Below are positions 13,154 through 20,657 of a DNA stretch of 20,723 nucleotides, in pieces (positions within the stretch are counted from its first letter, which is position 1; each line of letters opens with the position of its first letter). The notes beneath the pieces were generated by a model, which saw only the letters and a list, made by a program, of their open reading frames with translations, did not search any database and was not told the DNA's origin. Made by a program: the position numbers and the translations under genes. The stretch covers positions 1 to 20,723 of the forward strand of contig JAYTXY010000196.1 in NCBI GenBank assembly GCA_043742705.1, in the 5' to 3' direction. The DNA is from JAPLDA01 sp043742705 (GTDB lineage Bacteria > Bacteroidota > Bacteroidia > AKYH767-A > 2013-40CM-41-45).

Positions 13154-15532
13154 ATGAAAAGTAAGCAGTTTTACCTGATCACACTTATTTGTTTGTTGTC
13201 ATTTTATCAGCAATCATTTGCGCAGTCGTTTACGCAAACGGTCAGAGGAACTGTGTATGATAAGCTAAGTAAAGAAACCTTGATTGGCGCTTCCGTAATT
13301 TTAATTGATACGTCAGATACACAACGGACCATTTGTGATGCAGACGGAAGTTTTCGTCTCGAAAAAATTCCTGTAGGAAGAAAAGTGATTTTCGTAAAGA
13401 TGATCGGCTACAAAGAAATGTATGTTCCAATTACTATAACATCAGGCAAAGAAGTAATCGTGAATGTGGAGATGGAGCAATCAGTAATTGAAGGAAAGGA
13501 AGTGACGATTGTTGCAGAGCGAAGAAAAGACAAAGCCAACAATGAAATGACGACAGTAAGTGCTCGTTCATTTACAGTGGATGAAACTTCGCGTTACGCG
13601 GGAAGTCTTCTTGATCCTGCGCGAATGGCGATGAACTATGCCGGAGTAAGCGGAGCGAATGATGCTCGTAACGACATCATCATACGTGGAAATTCTCCTC
13701 TCGGTGTTTTGTGGAGATTGAACGGTGTCGACATTCCAAATCCAAACCATTTTGGTTCGCTCGGTGTAACCGGCGGACCGATCAGTATTCTCAACAACAA
13801 CTCACTCGACAAATCTGATTTTCTCACCGGTGCATTTCCTGCAGAGTATGGCAATGCAACAGCAGGCGCTTTTGATTTGCAGATGCGCAGCGGAAACAAC
13901 GAGAAGCAGGAGTTTCTCGGTCAGGTTGGTTTCAATGGTTTTGAATTCGGTGCCGAAGGTCCATTTAAAAAGAAGGGCGCATCGTACATGATCAACTACC
14001 GTTATTCAACGCTTGGTATTTTCAAATCACTTGGAATTAATTTTGGAACAGGTGCTGCAGTTCCGCAATACCAGGATGTGACGTTGAAGGTAGATGTCCC
14101 GACGCAGAAGTCGGGAAAGTTTTCGTTGTTCGGAATCGGAGGAATCAGCTACATCGAAGTACTCGACAAAGAACGCGACACCACGCAGGATAATATTTAC
14201 AACGGCATCCAGTTTCGCCAGGATGGGTTCTTTGGTACCAACATGGGCGTGATCGGGCTTTCTCATTTGTATTTCATCAACAACAATACATACACTAAAT
14301 TTATTGTTGCTGCATCCACGACAGGACAGGATTACAAGATCGATTCCATAGATGTACCCAACCATGAACAGCCACTTCCGTGGTACCGCAACAATTCCAA
14401 CCAGCAGAAATACACTGCTAACTTTTCGTTCAATGAAAAATTTTCTTCAAAGAATTACGTGAAAGCAGGAATTATTTTTGATCACTTCGTGTTTTCATAC
14501 AGTGACAGTATTCTGGATGACAACAAATTTTTTAAGACGCTGACAAAGTCGAACGGCAACAGTAATTTGCTTCAAACCTATGTTGAATGGCAGCACAAGT
14601 TCAGTGACAAACTCAGCATCAACACGGGATTGCATCTTCAGTATTTTTCATTCAATGTAACCAGCGCAGCTGAACCTCGTTTTGGCATTCGCTGGGAAAT
14701 GAAGGAAGGAGAATCGCTGAGCTTCGGAACAGGCGTTCATAGCCAGCTTCAGCCGATGTACACGTATTTTCAGAAGACATTGTCGCTGAGCGGAAAGTTC
14801 GTTGAAACGAATCATGATTTAGAAATGACATCGAGCAATCATTTCGTTCTTGCTTTTGATAAATCATTCGGCAACAACATTCGGTTGAAGATTGAAACAT
14901 ATTACCAACATCTTTATAATGTACCGGTTGAACAACGTCTTACTTCGTATTCAATCCTGAATGACGGAGCTGATTTCGGAGTGTCACCGGTTGACAGCTT
15001 ACGAAATCGCGGCAGCGGAAACAATTACGGAGCAGAAATCACGATTGAAAAATTTTACAGCAAAGGATATTATTTCCTTGTTACAGGTTCATTCTTCGAT
15101 TCAAAATACAAAGGCAGTGACGGTGTTGATCACAACACAGCTTTCAATGGTCATTCTACCATAAATATCCTCGGAGGAAAAGAATGGACGATCAGGAAGA
15201 AAAATGTTTTCGGAATCAACTTCCGCACAATTGCTTCCGGCGGAAAACGATACACTCCGATTGACGCTGTAAGGTCGGTGCAGACCGGACAAACCGAATA
15301 TGAAACGAATCGTGCTTACGAATTAAAATACAAAGATTATTTTCGTACAGACATTAAGCTCTCTTACAGAATCAATAAGAGAAAAATTACCGTGGAAATT
15401 GCACTGGACGTAGACAATATTTTCAACACTGAAAATATCTGGCAGCAGGTGTACGATCCGGATACAAATACGATTAAGACAGAATACCAGCTTGGCTTGT
15501 TTCCGGTACCACTGTTCAGGCTTACATTTTAA
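13154..15532 (+). CDS. TonB-dependent outer-membrane receptor with carboxypeptidase-regulatory-like domain
   Basis: The protein has 792 residues. A signal peptide (about 1-23, ending SFAQ) precedes a carboxypeptidase-D-regulatory-like beta-sandwich at about 27-110 (VRGTVYDKLSKETLIGASVIL, DADGSFRLEKIPVG). A plug domain follows at about 135-245 (NDIIIRGNSPLGVLWRLNGVDIPNPNHFG, FPAEYGNATAGAFDLQMRSG), then a beta-barrel to the C-terminus ending in FRLTF, the terminal aromatic typical of outer-membrane barrels. Such receptors import ligands using energy from TonB-ExbBD. No SusD partner follows and the length is below the ~1000 of SusC proteins, so it is not a standard polysaccharide-utilisation pair. 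The ligand is unknown. The next gene begins 33 bases later, which suggests co-transcription. Confidence 0.93.
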   Translation: MKSKQFYLITLICLLSFYQQSFAQSFTQTVRGTVYDKLSKETLIGASVILIDTSDTQRTICDADGSFRLEKIPVGRKVIFVKMIGYKEMYVPITITSGKEVIVNVEMEQSVIEGKEVTIVAERRKDKANNEMTTVSARSFTVDETSRYAGSLLDPARMAMNYAGVSGANDARNDIIIRGNSPLGVLWRLNGVDIPNPNHFGSLGVTGGPISILNNNSLDKSDFLTGAFPAEYGNATAGAFDLQMRSGNNEKQEFLGQVGFNGFEFGAEGPFKKKGASYMINYRYSTLGIFKSLGINFGTGAAVPQYQDVTLKVDVPTQKSGKFSLFGIGGISYIEVLDKERDTTQDNIYNGIQFRQDGFFGTNMGVIGLSHLYFINNNTYTKFIVAASTTGQDYKIDSIDVPNHEQPLPWYRNNSNQQKYTANFSFNEKFSSKNYVKAGIIFDHFVFSYSDSILDDNKFFKTLTKSNGNSNLLQTYVEWQHKFSDKLSINTGLHLQYFSFNVTSAAEPRFGIRWEMKEGESLSFGTGVHSQLQPMYTYFQKTLSLSGKFVETNHDLEMTSSNHFVLAFDKSFGNNIRLKIETYYQHLYNVPVEQRLTSYSILNDGADFGVSPVDSLRNRGSGNNYGAEITIEKFYSKGYYFLVTGSFFDSKYKGSDGVDHNTAFNGHSTINILGGKEWTIRKKNVFGINFRTIASGGKRYTPIDAVRSVQTGQTEYETNRAYELKYKDYFRTDIKLSYRINKRKITVEIALDVDNIFNTENIWQQVYDPDTNTIKTEYQLGLFPVPLFRLTF

Positions 15533-15565
15533 AAAAGTTTATTCACTCGTTTTTGAAATAAAAAA

Positions 15566-16288
15566 ATGGAACCTCAAATCCCGGATTATCTTTCCATCAT
15601 CTTCATGACGCTTACGTTTGCACTTCTTTTTCTGGTTGTACTTGGTTATCGTTCTGTTTTACAAAAATCGGGAATGGAAGAAGGGTTACGAAAGAAAAGG
15701 GTGAGAAGCTTGGCAATACCACTTATCTTCTGGCTTCTTTTCCTTGCAAGAATATCTACCATGAACTTTTTTCATGATTGGTCAGCGATACCGCCACGTT
15801 TAATTATTGCAGTGCTTCCGCCACTTGTTTTCGCGATTGCTCTCGTGTCGTCAAAGAAGATGACGGAGTTACTGAAACACGTTCCCGCACATTGGCTGAT
15901 TTGGATTCAATCTTTCCGTATTGTGATGGAAGTAATTTTGCTGATGTTGTTTTTGGAGAACGTAATTCCGGTACAAATGACTTTTGAAGGAAGAAACTTT
16001 GATATTCTTTCAGGTATCGTAGCATTGTTTGCGGGGTATGTTGTCTACAAGAATAAAGCATCACGAAATTTTATTCTCGGGTGGAATATTTTCGGATTGT
16101 TGTTACTGGCAAACATCGTTATTGTCGCTGTACTGTCTGCACCGCTTCCTTTCAGAGTATTTATGAATGATCCCGCAAATACTGTTGTGGTATATTTTCC
16201 GTTTGTCTGGCTGCCGGGATTTGTTGTTCCGGTTGCTTACACGATGCATTTTCTTTCTATCAAGAAATGCGTGGCGGAAAGGAAGTAA
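15566..16288 (+). CDS. Seven-helix membrane protein of unknown function
   Basis: This 240-residue protein has about seven hydrophobic segments: near 10-28, 50-66, 76-96, 107-130, 146-162, 170-193 and 206-231. A basic patch after the first helix (GLRKKRVRS) suggests cytoplasmic placement of that loop. I see no recognisable catalytic or transport motif and no signal peptide. The helices contain several prolines (SAIPPRLIIAVLPPL; WLPGFVVPVAY). It lies 33 bases after the TonB-dependent receptor and 39 bases before the exonuclease gene, all on one strand, so it may be part of one transcript. The family looks like a conserved Bacteroidota hypothetical, but I cannot name it. Confidence 0.75.
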   Translation: MEPQIPDYLSIIFMTLTFALLFLVVLGYRSVLQKSGMEEGLRKKRVRSLAIPLIFWLLFLARISTMNFFHDWSAIPPRLIIAVLPPLVFAIALVSSKKMTELLKHVPAHWLIWIQSFRIVMEVILLMLFLENVIPVQMTFEGRNFDILSGIVALFAGYVVYKNKASRNFILGWNIFGLLLLANIVIVAVLSAPLPFRVFMNDPANTVVVYFPFVWLPGFVVPVAYTMHFLSIKKCVAERK

Positions 16289-16327
16289 GTTGATGAAGAT
16301 AAAATAGACTGATAAAAACTTATAAGC

Positions 16328-17107
16328 ATGAGTAAACAGAAAAATTTCAGAATACTTTGTTGGAACGTAAACGGAGTCCGCGCGATTTGGAAAAAGGGTT
16401 TCCCGGAATGGTTTGCAAAGGAAATGCCGGATGTATTGTGTATACAGGAAACCAAAGCGCAACCTGATCAGCTGGATGAATCCGTAAAGAATTTCAAAGA
16501 CTACAAAAGTTATTTCTTCTCTGCAGAAAAAAAAGGTTATTCAGGTGTTGGCATCTGGACAAGGCACGAACCGATTCGTGTAGCTGCGGGTTTTAATAAT
16601 CCCGTGTTTGATTCTGAAGGAAGAGTGATTGAAATGGAGTTTGAAAAATTCATTCTCTTCAATGTGTATTTTCCGAATGGCGGAAGAGGACCGGAGCGCG
16701 TGAAATATAAACTTGATTTTTATGATCAGCTTTTCAAACGTACTCAAGAGCTGCGTCAGAAGAAGAATATTATTATTTGCGGTGATTATAACACTGCTCA
16801 TAAAGAAATTGATCTCGCCCGCCCGAAAGAAAATGCAAGAACATCCGGTTTTCTTCCAATTGAACGAGCATGGATTGATAAAATTATCGAAATGGATTAT
16901 GTTGACATTTTCAGAGAATACAACAAAGAAGCGAATCAATACACATACTGGGATCAGATCACGCGCGCGCGCGAACGAAATGTCGGCTGGAGAATTGACT
17001 ACTACATGATTTCAAAAGAAGCGCGCGATCTTGTTGCCAATTCAACCATTCATCCGGATGTAATGGGAAGTGATCACTGTCCGATCGGACTTGAATTGAA
17101 ACTATAG
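16328..17107 (+). CDS. xth: Exodeoxyribonuclease III / AP endonuclease (ExoA type)
   Basis: The 259-residue cytoplasmic enzyme belongs to the exonuclease-endonuclease-phosphatase superfamily. It cleaves DNA at abasic sites and removes 3' blocking groups in base excision repair. The catalytic motifs are all present: ILCWNVNG (Asn13), IQETK (Glu41, metal ligand), GDYN (Asp153, Asn155), the WRIDYY segment, and SDHCP (Asp249, His250) near the end. ARPKENARTSGFLPIERAW is typical of the ExoA/Xth branch. The protein is full length for the family. It is downstream of the membrane gene by 39 bases and converges with the DUF2461 gene. The spacer between them holds an inverted repeat. The codons for ITRARER contain an uninterrupted (CG)6 run at 16962-16973. 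Confidence 0.96.
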   Translation: MSKQKNFRILCWNVNGVRAIWKKGFPEWFAKEMPDVLCIQETKAQPDQLDESVKNFKDYKSYFFSAEKKGYSGVGIWTRHEPIRVAAGFNNPVFDSEGRVIEMEFEKFILFNVYFPNGGRGPERVKYKLDFYDQLFKRTQELRQKKNIIICGDYNTAHKEIDLARPKENARTSGFLPIERAWIDKIIEMDYVDIFREYNKEANQYTYWDQITRARERNVGWRIDYYMISKEARDLVANSTIHPDVMGSDHCPIGLELKL

Positions 17108-17159
17108 TTCAAAGTTCTTAGTTTCGAGTTCAAAGCCGTTAACTCTGAACTTTGAACTA
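17105..17159. repeat. Inverted repeat made of GTTCAAAGTTC-type units between convergent genes
   Basis: TAGTTCAAAGTTC (17105-17117) is the exact reverse complement of GAACTTTGAACTA (17147-17159), and a further GAGTTCAAAG (17126-17135) and AACTC (17141-17145) sit in the loop. It overlaps the xth stop and ends 5 bases before the DUF2461 stop codon. It could act as a weak bidirectional terminator. The AGTTC-based vocabulary also resembles dispersed repeats of Bacteroidota genomes. Confidence 0.7.
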
Positions 17160-17164
17160 AGAAC

Positions 17165-17830
17165 TCAACTAACTGCCGTGTTCAGAAAATCCAGAAACGG
17201 TTTCATGATTTTTGCGCCTTTCATAATTTTCTTAAGAAAACTTTTTGACGTAAGATCTTTGTCATTGTATTCATGCCAGACTATGTAACTGCTCAGTTTT
17301 AATAGTTCGACATCCGGATGCTCTTTGTCATATCCTTTCGGCGGACGCGAAAGTTTATACTCATCACTTTCATCCATCTTGCCGAAATATTTTTTGAAAT
17401 TTTTATCGGAAAGAATTTTATGAAGTTGCTTTCCATTGTAATCAATTTCCTGTCGGATTTTTTTCAGGTGATCTGAAGACGGCATCCAGCGTCCGCCAGC
17501 GAGAAAGGATTTTCCCGGTTCAATGTGAATGTAAAATCCGGCTTCTTCCGCTTTGCGCCCGCCAGGACTGATGGCGCAGCCCATGTTACTTTTGTACGGG
17601 TCTTTGTTTTTTGAAAATCTCACATCACGGTAAATACGAAACACACAATCTTTTGCTTTCAGTCCGACAAGTTTTTTATCGAACCCTGAAAATGATTTGA
17701 TGAGTGCGTGCGTCATCACGTCAATATTTTGTTTTGCAGCGAGATATTTTTCCTTGTTTTTGTCGAACCACTCTCTGTTATTGTTTTTCTTAACGGTTTT
17801 GAGGAAGTCGAGCGTTGATTTTTCTATCAT
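17165..17830 (-). CDS. DUF2461 family protein
   Basis: This 221-residue protein has no signal peptide or membrane segment. It shows the DUF2461 (TIGR02453) pattern along its whole length: FLKTVKKNNNREWFDKNKEKYLAA at the start, then CVFRIYRDVRFSKNKDPYKSNMG near 60-85, FYIHIEPGKSFLAGGRWMP near 100-116, and an RPPKGYDKEHPDVELLKL segment near 160-180. The length fits the family (about 220). The function is unknown; the family is widespread in bacteria and also occurs in fungi. The gene is transcribed toward xth and away from the DUF4920 gene, so the 106-base region 17831-17936 must hold divergent promoters. Confidence 0.9.
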   Translation of the reverse strand: MIEKSTLDFLKTVKKNNNREWFDKNKEKYLAAKQNIDVMTHALIKSFSGFDKKLVGLKAKDCVFRIYRDVRFSKNKDPYKSNMGCAISPGGRKAEEAGFYIHIEPGKSFLAGGRWMPSSDHLKKIRQEIDYNGKQLHKILSDKNFKKYFGKMDESDEYKLSRPPKGYDKEHPDVELLKLSSYIVWHEYNDKDLTSKSFLKKIMKGAKIMKPFLDFLNTAVS

Positions 17831-17916
17831 AATCGCATGTTTTAGAGGGTCTGATGGTGCATAATAAATACATCAATGGAGGGCTATCAGCATGTGTCAG
17901 ATTGATTTCTGTTTTG

Positions 17917-17924
17917 TACTTTTA
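17917..17924 (+). promoter_or_regulatory. Possible -7 box for the DUF4920-cytochrome operon
   Basis: TACTTTTA matches TAnnTTTG at all but the last base and lies 12 bases before the first ATG of the DUF4920 gene. The expected TTTG about 19-20 bases upstream is only TGTG (17893-17896), so the call is weak. Confidence 0.3.
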
Positions 17925-17936
17925 CGAAAAATTTAA

Positions 17937-18416
17937 ATGACCATGAAAAAAATAGTATCGCTTATTTGTGTTGTGTCCTTTACATTGTTAGGCTCAGCAG
18001 TATTTGCTCAAAGCAAAGATAAAACTTCATCTTACGGTGCGAAAATTAATGCTTCGTATGCAATTGATGCAGCTACGCTAAATGAAAAGATGGCGAACAA
18101 GGAATCAATGGATGTTAAAATAAAGGGAAAAATAAAAGAAGTCTGTCAGCGGAAAGGCTGTTGGATGAACATTGATATTGGCAACGGAAAAGAAATGAAA
18201 GTGCGTTTTAAAGACTACGCTTTTTTTGTTCCTAAAGATGCAGCGGGAAAAACGGTTGTAATGCAGGGTACTGCAACCAAACAGGAAACTACTGTAGCTG
18301 AGCTTAAACATTATGCTGAAGATGCGGGAAAAAGCAAAGCGGAAATTGAAAATATAAAGCAGTCGGAAAAAAGTACAACGTTCGAAGCGTCAGGAGTGTT
18401 GATTTACAATGAGTAA
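17937..18416 (+). CDS. DUF4920 domain periplasmic protein
   Basis: The 159-residue protein carries a Sec signal peptide (about 1-24, ending SAVFA before QSKDK), so it is exported. The mature part shows the DUF4920 pattern: YGAKI near 33-37, VKIKGKIKEVCQRKGCWMNI with Cys70, Cys75 and Trp76, then KVRFKDYAFFVPKDAAGKTVVMQGTA and a closing FEASGVLIYNE. The CxxxxCW motif suggests a disulfide or metal site, but the function is not established. A second in-frame ATG at 17943 (MKKIVS) is an equally good start. The stop codon overlaps the start of the following cytochrome gene by 8 bases, which indicates translational coupling and a shared role. Confidence 0.88.
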   Translation: MTMKKIVSLICVVSFTLLGSAVFAQSKDKTSSYGAKINASYAIDAATLNEKMANKESMDVKIKGKIKEVCQRKGCWMNIDIGNGKEMKVRFKDYAFFVPKDAAGKTVVMQGTATKQETTVAELKHYAEDAGKSKAEIENIKQSEKSTTFEASGVLIYNE

Positions 18417-18870
18417 AATTTCCGTTACTGTTTTCCTATTTTTGCTGATCATGTGTGCAAGCCGATTGACAGAGAGTAAACCTGTTCAGTCTGGTGTTGT
18501 ATGTAAAACTCCGGGAGATATGAATCCAAACGGTTCAAGTGAGCTCTCGCTGTTGATGCGAAAAATGTATGATCATGCAGCGGCAGCTCGAAAAAATGTT
18601 CTTGCGAAAAAGTTAGGGAACAATTTTCCGAAAGAGTTTCTTTCGATTTATACTGCGAAGCCAACAGATTCAACAACTAAGAATCCCAGTTTCGATCCGT
18701 TTGCAACAGGTTACCTGCAGTCGCTCAATGAATTCAAAGGTTCCACGCAGGCCGATCTTGTTGAGAATTACAACAACCTTGTAAATGCCTGCATTTCCTG
18801 TCATAGCCAACATTGTCCGGGTCCTGTGTCGAAAATGAAAAAGCTGTTGATAGAGACAGCGCAGAAATAG
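18409..18870 (+). CDS. Small exported c-type cytochrome-like protein
   Basis: This 153-residue protein has an N-terminal hydrophobic export segment (about 5-18). A cysteine at 16 is preceded by LIM, a poor lipobox, so lipidation is uncertain. A single haem c attachment motif CISCH lies near the C-terminus (Cys128, Cys131, His132), followed by a third cysteine in SQHCPGP. The region before it is predicted mostly helical (LSLLMRKMYDHAAAARKNVL). A helical protein with its CxxCH near the C-terminus resembles the cytochrome c-prime type of fold, though that is inference. The gene overlaps the DUF4920 gene by the sequence ATGAGTAA, so the two are co-translated and probably work together in the periplasm. 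Confidence 0.75.
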   Translation: MSKISVTVFLFLLIMCASRLTESKPVQSGVVCKTPGDMNPNGSSELSLLMRKMYDHAAAARKNVLAKKLGNNFPKEFLSIYTAKPTDSTTKNPSFDPFATGYLQSLNEFKGSTQADLVENYNNLVNACISCHSQHCPGPVSKMKKLLIETAQK

Positions 18871-18896
18871 CAAAGAGAATTGCTGATTATTTTTCT

Positions 18897-19961
18897 ATGA
18901 AGCAAATCAAATTTATTTTTTTATTCAAACCGGCAGGATTTCTTTCTGCCGGTTTTCTTTTTTTTCTTAGCATTACTGCTTCAGCACAACAGGACACTAC
19001 TTACTATCTTAAATATCCTGACTTGCTGGGAATAGGAATTTATGAAGCGTTCCGCAACAACAACGTTAAAATCGAAAAACTCAATCCTGAAAAAACCGGA
19101 ACAGCGAGCAGCATCGACTGGAATACCAATGGTAAAACAGTTACAGGACTAATTTTAAATTATGACAAATTGTTTTTTGCATTCGGTGTGAAGACGAGTC
19201 AGTCTGATACGTCAAAAGGGAATTCTAAAAACACAAACATCTCCTTTCAACTAAAGGGAAACAAACTGGTATTGGAAGCTTCGTGGAGAAACTACAGCGG
19301 ATTTTACGATGCAAATACTTTTGGCTTCAGAGAAAATCTGACGGACACCGTGAACTTTCATAAAGACGAAAGCATGAGCAGCAGGAATCTGAAAGTAAAA
19401 GGATTCTATTTTCTCAATCATAAAAAATTCTCCTACAATTCAGCTTACTATGGATCGTATCGACAATTGAAGTCAGCGATATCCTGGGTAGTAAATGGGA
19501 ATTTCTACTTCAGCAAAATAAGATCGGGGAGTGGACTCATTCCGTATTACGCGAAAGAAGTTTTTAAGGATTATCAATCACTGAATGGCATTGATGTGAC
19601 AGGCGTTTCAGTTGGAATCGGTGGAGCCGGAAATCTTGTGGTGTTCAAGCGCTTTTTTGTAAACCTTCTTGTAACACTTGCTGCTGAACCGCAATGGAGA
19701 ACATGCATGTTTGAGCAGCGGAATGAAACGCACCCGTTTTATTTTTCATTAGCAAGTGATTTGCGAGGTTCTTTAGGATTTAACAGCAAGAGATTCTTCT
19801 TGATTCTAAACATCATAAATGATCAGACATTCAACAGCAATTCAGCAATCAATTTATCGAGCAATTTTTTTGTCGTGACATTGTCAGCTGGTTATCGTTT
19901 TCATTTTGAAAACAAATCCACCAAATGGCTAAAGGAAAATAAATATTACAAGATGCTTTGA
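18897..19961 (+). CDS. DUF4421-like outer-membrane-associated protein
   Basis: From ATG 18897 the protein has 354 residues. It has a signal peptide (about 1-32, FLFFLSITASAQ before QDTTYY) and a body of alternating, aromatic-rich strands (GLILNYDKLFFAFGVKTS, LEASWRNYSGFY, FFVVTLSAGYRFHF) that suggest a beta-barrel or beta-sheet envelope protein. YLKYPDLLGIGIYEAF and the SYNSAYYG segment fit the DUF4421 family of Bacteroidota, whose role is unknown. The frame is open upstream to an ATG at 18813, but that overlaps the cytochrome gene and would put residues before the signal peptide, so I reject it. A terminator-shaped hairpin at 18927-18965 lies within the signal-peptide codons. The 26-base gap after the cytochrome gene leaves little room for a promoter. 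Confidence 0.75.
   Translation: MKQIKFIFLFKPAGFLSAGFLFFLSITASAQQDTTYYLKYPDLLGIGIYEAFRNNNVKIEKLNPEKTGTASSIDWNTNGKTVTGLILNYDKLFFAFGVKTSQSDTSKGNSKNTNISFQLKGNKLVLEASWRNYSGFYDANTFGFRENLTDTVNFHKDESMSSRNLKVKGFYFLNHKKFSYNSAYYGSYRQLKSAISWVVNGNFYFSKIRSGSGLIPYYAKEVFKDYQSLNGIDVTGVSVGIGGAGNLVVFKRFFVNLLVTLAAEPQWRTCMFEQRNETHPFYFSLASDLRGSLGFNSKRFFLILNIINDQTFNSNSAINLSSNFFVVTLSAGYRFHFENKSTKWLKENKYYKML
18927..18965 (+). terminator. Terminator-like hairpin inside the DUF4421 signal-peptide codons
   Basis: AAACCGGCAG (18927-18936) and CTGCCGGTTT (18946-18955) are perfect 10-base reverse complements around a 9-base loop. They are followed by TCTTTTTTTT (18956-18965). This is a textbook intrinsic terminator shape, 57 bases after the cytochrome stop codon. 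It codes for the KPAGFLSAGFLFF part of the signal peptide. It may end the DUF4920-cytochrome transcript, or act as an attenuator for the DUF4421 gene. Confidence 0.65.
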
Positions 19962-20050
19962 GAAATAATCTACATCTATGCCGCTTTATTATTTCGTGAG
20001 CAGCTACAGGTTATTTAATTCATTTAACTTTATCCTGTAAAAGTTCAAGC

Positions 20051-20602
20051 ATGCTGGAATTTCCTCTTATTGATGTACCTGCTATTCATACTGAGAGATT
20101 AATACTCAGGAGAATTACAAACGATGATGCTGAATCTGTTTTTAATATACGTTCAGATGAAAGGACCATGCGGTTTCTCGATCGAAAGAGAATGGAATCG
20201 CATGATGAAGCGTTGCAATTAATCAAGAGAATGGAAGATTCTTTTTTGGAAAAAAGTGGAATCGCATGGGGTATTACAACCGGGGGGAATAATATTCTTA
20301 TCGGAACAATTGGTTACTGGCGGATGGAAAAGGAACATTACAGAGCGGAAATCGGGTACTTGCTGCATCCTGATCATTGGCGGAAAGGAATCATGACGGA
20401 AGCCATGAAAGCTGTCGTTGATTTCGGATTCGGGAAGATGAATCTTCACAGCATCGAAGCCAATGTAAACCCGGAAAACGAACCATCCATTAAATTACTT
20501 GAACGAGCAGGCTTTAAGAAGGAAGCGCATTTCAAAGAAAATTATTTCTATGATGGAAAGTTTTTGGATAGCGCGATTTACTGCCTCGTTAATAAAGGAT
20601 AA
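20051..20602 (+). CDS. GNAT family N-acetyltransferase (RimJ/RimL-like)
   Basis: The 183-residue cytoplasmic protein belongs to the Acetyltransf_3 branch, which transfers acetyl from acetyl-CoA to amino groups. The start IHTERLILRRITNDDAESVFNI is typical of RimJ/RimL-like enzymes. The central GTIGYWRMEKEHYRAEIGYLLHPDHWRKGIMTEAMKAVVDFGF holds the acetyl-CoA pyrophosphate loop (RKGIMTEA, the R/QxxGxG/A motif near 116-123). LHSIEANVNPENEPSIKLLERAGFKKEA is the last conserved block. The substrate cannot be told from sequence; in Bacteroidota genomes such proteins are often labelled as ribosomal-protein alanine acetyltransferases, mostly without proof. It has an 89-base gap upstream, so it probably has its own promoter, perhaps with TAACTTTA at 20025-20032. 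Confidence 0.92.
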   Translation: MLEFPLIDVPAIHTERLILRRITNDDAESVFNIRSDERTMRFLDRKRMESHDEALQLIKRMEDSFLEKSGIAWGITTGGNNILIGTIGYWRMEKEHYRAEIGYLLHPDHWRKGIMTEAMKAVVDFGFGKMNLHSIEANVNPENEPSIKLLERAGFKKEAHFKENYFYDGKFLDSAIYCLVNKG

Positions 20603-20657
20603 ACAATTTCTCAAATCCTAAACTGTTTCTAATTTTATCGGTTTAAATAAATTCGAT

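Noticed and set aside
16962..16973. A (CG)6 alternating tract that could form Z-DNA.
   Set aside because: It falls in the conserved ITRARER codons of exonuclease III and is explained by arginine/alanine codon choice.
18813..18896. An upstream extension of the DUF4421 frame by 28 codons.
   Set aside because: It overlaps the end of the cytochrome gene in another frame and would bury the signal peptide, which begins at ATG 18897.
19962..19995. GAAATAAT/ATTATTTC inverted repeat after the DUF4421 gene as a terminator.
   Set aside because: The arms are only 8 A/T-rich pairs with an 18-base loop and no T-run, so a terminator call is not supported.
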